A stretch of DNA of 64,000 bases from NCBI GenBank assembly GCA_963730735.1, contig CAVSSX010000007.1:868001-932000 (forward strand), read 5' to 3'. The stretch comes from CAVSSX01 sp963730735. Its GTDB lineage: Bacteria; Actinomycetota; Acidimicrobiia; Acidimicrobiales; RAAP-2. Position 1 is the stretch's first letter. Every line of letters begins with the position of its first letter. A program made the translations under genes and the position numbers. Of the stretch, positions 63,687 through 64,000 are shown in pieces. The notes below the pieces were generated by a model. That model was not told the DNA's origin. It saw nothing but the letters and a program-made list of their open reading frames with translations, and did not search any database.

Positions 63687-64000
63687 ATGCGAACACGTCG
63701 GTGGAAGTTCGCCGCGTCCGTCCTCGCTGGAGCCGCGGCGCTGGGGCTGTGGCTCTTCTTTGCACCGACCAAGCTCGGCGGTTCGACGAACTACTCAGTA
63801 ACGGCGGGTATCAGCATGCAGCCACTCCTCGTGAAGAACGACCTGGCTCTGGTGCGCACCCAGTCCAGCTATCACGTCGGGGACATCGTGCTCTACAACA
63901 GCGCCGTCCTTCACAAGCCTGTGCTCCACCGGATCATCCTGATCCAAAATGGGAACTACTTCTTCAAGGGCGACAACAACAACTTCGTCGACCCTGGCTA
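63687..64000 (+). CDS. Signal peptidase I, SipW/ER type, 3' partial
   Basis: The 104 codons visible before the window edge start with a basic segment and one transmembrane helix (KFAASVLAGAAALGLWLFFAP, about 7-27). Then come the S26 boxes: GISMQP (catalytic Ser about 44), VKNDLALV, VGDIVLY, VLHRIILI with His in place of the bacterial Lys, and FFKGDNNNFVDP. The Ser-His dyad is that of the ER/archaeal/SipW type. ATG 63687 has AGGGAG upstream. It probably processes the protein encoded just before it. Confidence 0.83.
   Translation, partial: MRTRRWKFAASVLAGAAALGLWLFFAPTKLGGSTNYSVTAGISMQPLLVKNDLALVRTQSSYHVGDIVLYNSAVLHKPVLHRIILIQNGNYFFKGDNNNFVDPG

Overview
The window is high-GC DNA from an actinobacterium, probably of the Acidimicrobiia type. 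The evidence is the codon use (GTG starts, stop/start overlaps), a SepX/GlpR-type membrane protein, a mycothiol-type PIG-L deacetylase, a mycobacterial-type 3Fe-4S ferredoxin and many predicted F420-linked proteins (three LLM oxidoreductases, a PPOX-fold protein, an FrhB-like protein). The phylum is inferred from these families; the genus cannot be read from the sequence.

Layout. 1-6002: assimilatory sulfur genes, with cysD leftward and, rightward, a five-gene operon whose cistrons all overlap (cysH, sulfite/nitrite reductase, FrhB-like iron-sulfur flavoprotein, small protein, ABC ATPase). 6237-7158: SepX/GlpR protein, tRNA-Ala and a tRNA-like remnant. 7174-9707: a lower-GC insert with a LysR regulator and an alpha/beta hydrolase. 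9708-24070: mixed metabolic genes, an XRE/nucleotidyltransferase toxin-antitoxin-like pair with a perfect 20-bp operator, and an NfeD/SPFH pair. 24071-24862: about 790 bp without a gene, containing helically spaced GGGG tracts. 24863-29800: a leftward operon (LLM oxidoreductase, thiolase, KAS III, NTP-transferase, CDF transporter). 29897-33390: HAD phosphatase, threonine aldolase, LLM enzyme, PIG-L deacetylase. 33430-36986: ahcY and glmS, divergent. 37061-44097: DUF5666 protein, two-component system, GtrA protein and two membrane-linked glycosyltransferases. 44279-47731: a redox module (Ser/Thr-rich exported protein, ApbE, di-heme ferric-reductase-type membrane protein, NuoF-like flavoprotein, ferredoxin). 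47775-52111: leftward epimerase/thiolase/DUF35/PPOX/amidohydrolase group. 52334-62574: small metabolic and membrane genes, including an FTR1-like protein, two GAP-family proteins, SHOCT proteins, an aquaporin and an ion channel. 62705-64000: tRNA-Arg followed by a lower-GC segment with a secreted protein and a SipW-type signal peptidase that runs off the edge.

How the genes work together. The sulfur operon would reduce APS to sulfite and then to sulfide, and the FrhB-like protein is a plausible electron feeder from F420H2 or ferredoxin. The redox module would carry electrons from NADH across the membrane through a NOX-spaced di-heme core. A paired CACAG motif with 11-bp spacing lies both before the response-regulator gene and before this module, suggesting that the two-component system controls it.

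Caution. At least a dozen genes, including the housekeeping genes cysD and glmS, are interrupted by single-base insertions or deletions that restore a full family-length protein when ignored. I read these as sequence or assembly errors and annotate the genes as whole.
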